This document shows positions 60,408-64,000 of a stretch of 64,000 nt of DNA, piece by piece; position 1 is the stretch's first letter, and each line of letters begins with the position of its first letter. The position numbers and the translations under genes were made by a program. The stretch comes from Frondihabitans sp. PhB188 (GTDB lineage Bacteria > Actinomycetota > Actinomycetes > Actinomycetales > Microbacteriaceae): positions 124,001 to 188,000 of the forward strand of contig NZ_RJUO01000006.1 of assembly GCF_003752365.1 (NCBI RefSeq), written 5' to 3'. The notes beneath the pieces are model-generated. The model did no database searches. It saw only the letters and a program-made list of their open reading frames with translations, and was not told where the DNA came from.

Positions 60408-61532
60408 TCAGAGAGCTGCGGGGCTGGCGCTCAGCTCGAGCACAGTGTCTGGCGTTGCGCGTCGATCTCTTTTCCGCCGCGAGAAAGCGATGAGGAGCGT
60501 CAGCAGGAGAGCGGCGACCGTCCAGATGACGAGCTGCAGGAGCCAGGGGGCGACCTGGTTGCCATCGAAGAACATGACGCCCCGCATCGCCTCGAAACCG
60601 GCTGACCCGACCCAGATGCTGTGGACGACCTGCCAGAACGGGGGCAGCATCGACTCGGGAACGCTGCCTCCGGCGCTGGGGAAGTTGAGGGCCACGAGGA
60701 CCAGGATTTCGCCGAGGATGGCGGCCTGGCCGAGGAGCAACGTCAAGACGGTGGCGATGAGGCCGATGGTGAATGTGTACAGCATGCCGATCCCGAGAAG
60801 CGCTGCGACCGTGCCGAAGCTGACCTCGTAGTCGACGTAGACCGAGATCAACGAGAAGCCGATGACCGGGACGATCGCGGCCGCGCCGGCGGCCGTCAGG
60901 ACCATGGCTCGGGCTCGCGCCTTCGGAAACGCCTGAGTGATTCCCGTCACGGCGAGGAAGGCGCCGACGGTGCAGATCACGAGGAACAGGAACAGGATCG
61001 ATCCACCCGGGTCGTCGGACGGCAGGGGCGCGACATTCTCGACGGTGGCGTTCCCGCCCAGTTCAGCCGCGACCTGCTGACCTGCCGTCGTGACGGTCTG
61101 CACCGCGAGAGCGCCGCCCCCGGAGGCCACGATGGTCGTGACATCGGTGCCGTCGATGAGGAGCGCGCCGACGGCGTCGCGCTGTGCGACTGCGTCCCGG
61201 GCTGTCGCGGAGGTCGTCGTCTGGGTGATGTCGAAGGCGCCGGGTGCCTTGTCGTTGATGGCATCCGCCAGTTCGCTCGTGACAGTGCGGGGGCCGGCGA
61301 GCGTCAACGCGAGATCGTGCGGAACGGGTGCGTGGGCGGCGCTGACGTAGCAGATCGTGAAGGCGAGGAGGAAGAACAGCGGCATGGAGATGATCGCCGT
61401 GATGCGTGTTCGGAGGGATGCCGCCCTGTTCTCGTCGATCGATCCCGGTGCGACGACGACGTCGAGATGGTTCTCCGGCATCGTCGACAGGTCTTCCCGC
61501 AGAGTGGGTCTCGTGGGTGTGGTGTCGGTCAT
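60408..61532 (-). CDS. DUF3533/YhgE-like membrane protein
   Basis: 374 residues. One N-terminal helix (MPLFFLLAFTICYVSAAHAP), an extracytoplasmic domain of ~130 residues, then about five helices; signature NFPSAGGSVPESMLPPFWQVVH in the last third. Same architecture as the neighbour at 61532-62680. The family resembles ABC-2-type permeases and phage-infection/efflux-associated Pip/YhgE proteins. No ATPase gene is adjacent. Its start overlaps the neighbour's stop as ATGA. Confidence 0.82.
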   Translation of the reverse strand: MTDTTPTRPTLREDLSTMPENHLDVVVAPGSIDENRAASLRTRITAIISMPLFFLLAFTICYVSAAHAPVPHDLALTLAGPRTVTSELADAINDKAPGAFDITQTTTSATARDAVAQRDAVGALLIDGTDVTTIVASGGGALAVQTVTTAGQQVAAELGGNATVENVAPLPSDDPGGSILFLFLVICTVGAFLAVTGITQAFPKARARAMVLTAAGAAAIVPVIGFSLISVYVDYEVSFGTVAALLGIGMLYTFTIGLIATVLTLLLGQAAILGEILVLVALNFPSAGGSVPESMLPPFWQVVHSIWVGSAGFEAMRGVMFFDGNQVAPWLLQLVIWTVAALLLTLLIAFSRRKRDRRATPDTVLELSASPAAL

Positions 61533-62680
61533 CAGAGTGCCTTCTCGGTCGTCATGGTCACGGGAGACTCGACTGCCAGGTGACGGTGGACCGCCTCTTC
61601 CTGTGCGAGGGAGCTGAAGTTCTGCGTCCGGGAAGCAGCGATCTCCAGTCGCTGTCGACGGATGGTCTGGGTCAGGTGAACGATCGTGGTGATCAGGATG
61701 AGCCCGACCGTCCAGGCGAGCAGCTGGAGGAGCCAGCGCTGTGCCCCGTTCCCGTCGAAGTAGACGATGGAGCGGAACGCCTCGTAGGCCCCGGAGCCGA
61801 AGTAGAACTGGTGCATGCCCTGCCAGAACGGCGGCAGCATCGAGGCCGGCGTCGGGCCCCCGGAGCTCGGGAAGTTCAGAAGGACGATGAAGCCCATCAC
61901 TCCGACCGATGCCAGCTTGCCGAGGAACTGCGCGAGCAGGATCGCCAGCGCACCCACAGTGAAGACGTACAGCGCATTCACGCCCAGGAGCGCCGCGATA
62001 GTGCCGAAGCTCGCACCGTAGTCGCCGACGAAGATCGACGACAGGCCGAACACGATCAGAGGCGCCGCGAAAGAGGTGATGCCGACGGCGCCATAGCGGA
62101 CGCGGAGCCCTGCTTTCGGCATGACCTGCGTGAGGACGATGATGACGAGGTAGGCCGCCAGCGAGGTGTAAGTCAGCAAGTAGAACAGAGTTGTACCGAG
62201 CGGGTCCTCCGCATCGAGAGGTGCTACGTCCACCGTCTTGGTCGTGGTGCCCAGGTCTTCCGCGACCTGTGTTCCCAGGGCTTGAATCGTGGCCGACACC
62301 GATCGGCCCTCGGCGGCTGCGAGATACGTCGTGACCGTGAAGGTGGGATCCGACGGATCAGAACCCGAGGTGGCGATCTCGAGGGACCCCACCACCGACC
62401 GGTTCTCGACCTGCCTCCGCGCTTCCGAGACGACATCGGTATGGGTGGCGTGGAACTCCGTTGTCGCATCGAGCTTCGACGTGATCTGAGAGACGACCTG
62501 CGTCGGGCCCACGATCAACACGTCCAGCTCGTGCGGGGTCGGCTTGTGAATCGCCCCGACGAACAGCAGCGGAAACGCGATCACAAAAAATATCGGGGCA
62601 AGGAAAGCAGAGAACAGTCGAAGAGCCACCGCCCGGCGATCTGCCCGCACTGCGGGTGGGCTGGAGGTTGTTTCGGTCAT
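61532..62680 (-). CDS. DUF3533/YhgE-like membrane protein, paralogue
   Basis: 382 residues. N-terminal helix FLAPIFFVIAFPLLFVGAIH, extracytoplasmic domain, five C-terminal helices, and signature NFPSSGGPTPASMLPPFWQG matching the downstream gene. Likely forms a hetero-oligomer with it. Divergent from the TetR gene at 62898 across a 217-bp gap that contains repeated GTTTGTAAACGA operators. Confidence 0.85.
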   Translation of the reverse strand: MTETTSSPPAVRADRRAVALRLFSAFLAPIFFVIAFPLLFVGAIHKPTPHELDVLIVGPTQVVSQITSKLDATTEFHATHTDVVSEARRQVENRSVVGSLEIATSGSDPSDPTFTVTTYLAAAEGRSVSATIQALGTQVAEDLGTTTKTVDVAPLDAEDPLGTTLFYLLTYTSLAAYLVIIVLTQVMPKAGLRVRYGAVGITSFAAPLIVFGLSSIFVGDYGASFGTIAALLGVNALYVFTVGALAILLAQFLGKLASVGVMGFIVLLNFPSSGGPTPASMLPPFWQGMHQFYFGSGAYEAFRSIVYFDGNGAQRWLLQLLAWTVGLILITTIVHLTQTIRRQRLEIAASRTQNFSSLAQEEAVHRHLAVESPVTMTTEKAL

Positions 62681-62748
62681 GGGAGGTCTCCAGGAAGTAG
62701 AGAGAGCGAGATGAGGCGGGCTACGCGCCGAGCGCGCACATCACAAGA

Positions 62749-62798
62749 GTAAACATTGTTTGTAAACGAGGTTTGTAAACGATGTTTGAAAAGTAAAC
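62749..62798. promoter_or_regulatory. Tandem TetR-type operator array
   Basis: AT-rich block in which GTTTGTAAACGAG (62758-62770) is directly followed by GTTTGTAAACGAT (62771-62783), flanked by GTAAAC on both sides. GTTTgTAAAC is itself a near palindrome. It lies 69-118 bp upstream of the DUF3533-like operon and 100-149 bp upstream of the TetR gene, suited to control both. Confidence 0.65.
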
Positions 62799-62897
62799 TA
62801 GGATTACAGTCGTTGTCAAGCGAGAGTTCCGAGCTGATCGGATCGGCAGACGGAGAAGGAACGGCTCGCGGGACAATCTGAGGAAGGAAGGCATTCC

Positions 62898-63461
62898 ATG
62901 GCTGTTGTCCGTGCCAAGCACGACAGATCGGAGCCTGTACGCGAGGCCATCAGGCTTTCCGCCACCAAACTGTTCGAGGAGAACGGTTTTGAGGCCACAG
63001 GTATCCGCGATATCGCCCGGGAGGCCGCCGTCAATCCCGCAATCGTGCTCCGCCATTTCGGGTCGAAAGAGAACCTGTTCCTCGAGACGATGGACTCCTC
63101 GAGTGCCATGCGATCCATCATCGAGGGCCCCCTCGAAGGGCTAGGGGCACGCGTCGTGGGCTTGATCGTCCCCGGACGCCAGAAAGGTCTCGAGATCCTC
63201 GGCGCAACGGTCCGAGCTAGTTCTAAGCCAGACATCCGCAGACGGCTGCATGAATCAATCGCCGCGTCTCTCATCGAGCCCCTCATCGACCGCATCGACG
63301 CTCCCGACGGGGAACTCCGGGCGCATCTTTTCGCCGCGCAGCTCCTGGGTCTGATGACGGCCTTTGCCGTCTACGACGACGAGTACCTGCTGGAGGCCCC
63401 CCTCGATGGCATCATCGCCCTGTACGGCGACAGCCTCCAAGCTCTCGTGACGGGGAACTAG
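62898..63461 (+). CDS. TetR/AcrR-family regulator
   Basis: 187 residues with GGAAGGAAGG upstream of the ATG. DNA-binding domain: VREAIRLSATKLFEENGFEATGIRDIAREAAVNPAIVLRHFGSKENLFLETM. The effector domain resembles TetR_C_17-type (Rv1255c-like) C-termini. Divergent from the two membrane proteins, whose expression it most likely represses. Confidence 0.92.
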   Translation: MAVVRAKHDRSEPVREAIRLSATKLFEENGFEATGIRDIAREAAVNPAIVLRHFGSKENLFLETMDSSSAMRSIIEGPLEGLGARVVGLIVPGRQKGLEILGATVRASSKPDIRRRLHESIAASLIEPLIDRIDAPDGELRAHLFAAQLLGLMTAFAVYDDEYLLEAPLDGIIALYGDSLQALVTGN

Positions 63462-63629
63462 AAAGCGATTCACCTCGTCCAGCTTCTGTCGCCAAAAGAG
63501 CCCATGGGCTGTTCGCCGCAAGAATGAGAAGCCGTGCCCGTCCGGCCCACGGGTGGTAGTTGCGTGAAGCTGTCAGAAGCCTGGCCTTAACCGCGGAAGG
63601 CCTTACCCCTGTTGGGAACAGTAACCAAT

Positions 63630-63645
63630 TACTGCGATCGCAGTA
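63630..63645. promoter_or_regulatory. TACTGC-N4-GCAGTA operator
   Basis: TACTGCGATCGCAGTA, a perfect 16-bp palindrome with the same arms as the sites at 51859 and 59190 but a different centre (GATC). It lies 35 bp upstream of the GTG at 63680. No gene is seen elsewhere in 63462-63679. Confidence 0.65.
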
Positions 63646-63679
63646 CTGGCGAGTGGATGGTCCGGGTCATGATGAGCGG

Positions 63680-64000
63680 GTGCCTTTCATCCCCACGCTT
63701 CGCTTGAGTCCGTATCGGGCGTTTGTAGTGCGGTACCCGCGCCTGTTCGATGTATTGGCTCTCGTAGTCGCCGCGGTCGCATGCGTCGCAGCCGCCGTCC
63801 ACCTGGTTGTCCAGGATGCGAATGGGGGCGCCTATTGCTCATTGGCGGCGGAGGTGGCAGGGATCGCGCTCAGCCGACGATATCTCTGGGTAGGGACTCT
63901 TCTTTTTTCGGTCGCTCCGCTGATCGCAGTGATCACCGGCAATGACCCCCAGGTGACGTGGACTATGTCAATCGTGGGGGTGTTTTACGTCTGCCTCCGA
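63680..64000 (+). CDS. Membrane protein, possible sensor kinase N-terminus (truncated by window end)
   Basis: At least 107 residues from GTG 63680: VPFIPTLRLSPYRAFVVRYP, then hydrophobic segments (VLALVVAAVACVAAAVHLVV, LWVGTLLFSVAPLIAVITG, MSIVGVFYVCLR). The succession of short helices near the N-terminus resembles NarL-class histidine kinases such as the one at 53197, but the catalytic part is beyond the window, so this is a guess. Confidence 0.6.
   Translation, partial: MPFIPTLRLSPYRAFVVRYPRLFDVLALVVAAVACVAAAVHLVVQDANGGAYCSLAAEVAGIALSRRYLWVGTLLFSVAPLIAVITGNDPQVTWTMSIVGVFYVCLR

Noticed and set aside
1-64000. CRISPR arrays, rRNA and tRNA genes
   Set aside because: No regularly spaced repeats of CRISPR type and no tRNA or rRNA-like stretch was recognised by eye; a covariance-model scan was not possible.

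Overview
The window is GC-rich actinobacterial DNA with tightly packed genes, many ATGA/GTGA stop-start overlaps and long antisense open frames. A DUF7882-type protein, a DUF2975/XRE pair, DUF4913 and the overall gene style point to Microbacteriaceae. This is inferred from gene content; no rRNA or tRNA gene was seen.

Layout. (1) 1-6.3 kb: a LacI-controlled uptake operon (lipoprotein binding protein, GATase1-like protein, M24 hydrolase, ABC ATPase, permease, LacI regulator) faces a ribokinase-type PfkB gene, with two LacI-like operators between them. (2) 6.3-11 kb: a conjugative-element scar (broken DUF4913), a PHP phosphatase, small proteins, and a DUF2975-XRE operon with tandem operators. 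(3) 11-24.3 kb: accessory DNA with an N-terminally truncated RHS protein and a small membrane partner, a double-module histidine kinase, a two-gene AAA ATPase/DUF4276 cassette (candidate defence), two serine recombinases with inverted repeats near the first, and two SGNH-fold proteins that lack the usual serine. (4) 24.3-33.2 kb: a Ser/Thr kinase overlapping a large unknown gene, a PD-(D/E)XK-like nuclease, ArsR-MFS, GrpB, a beta-lactamase-like hydrolase, a VOC protein and an alpha/beta hydrolase; a CCGATAG-type palindrome recurs here. (5) 33.2-38.9 kb: a decayed array in which small membrane or unknown genes lie between two diverged repeat families (R1, R2); R1 looks like the start of a phage portal gene. 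(6) 38.9-45.6 kb: a mobilisation-type region with VbhA/Fic toxin-antitoxin genes joined to a serine recombinase, a frameshifted DUF6414 gene, head-to-head relaxase/mobilisation fragments and a decayed partial duplication. (7) 45.6-64 kb: a better-preserved metabolic and regulatory region: TetR-NmrA; a P450 operon (dehydrogenase, ferredoxin-ferredoxin reductase fusion, P450, isochorismatase-like); a six-gene overlapping operon (two membrane proteins, UbiB-like kinase, cardiolipin synthase, histidine kinase, response regulator); an SDR; two DUF3533/YhgE-like membrane proteins divergent from a TetR; and a membrane protein cut by the window end.

How it fits together. TACTGC-N4-GCAGTA sites lie upstream of the P450 operon (two copies), the six-gene membrane/two-component operon and the last gene, so these are probably one regulon, perhaps run by the response regulator encoded here. 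The best candidates for undescribed systems are the kinase/unknown/nuclease locus, the AAA-DUF4276 pair, the R1/R2 cargo array, and the TACTGC regulon linking P450 chemistry to membrane-lipid genes.
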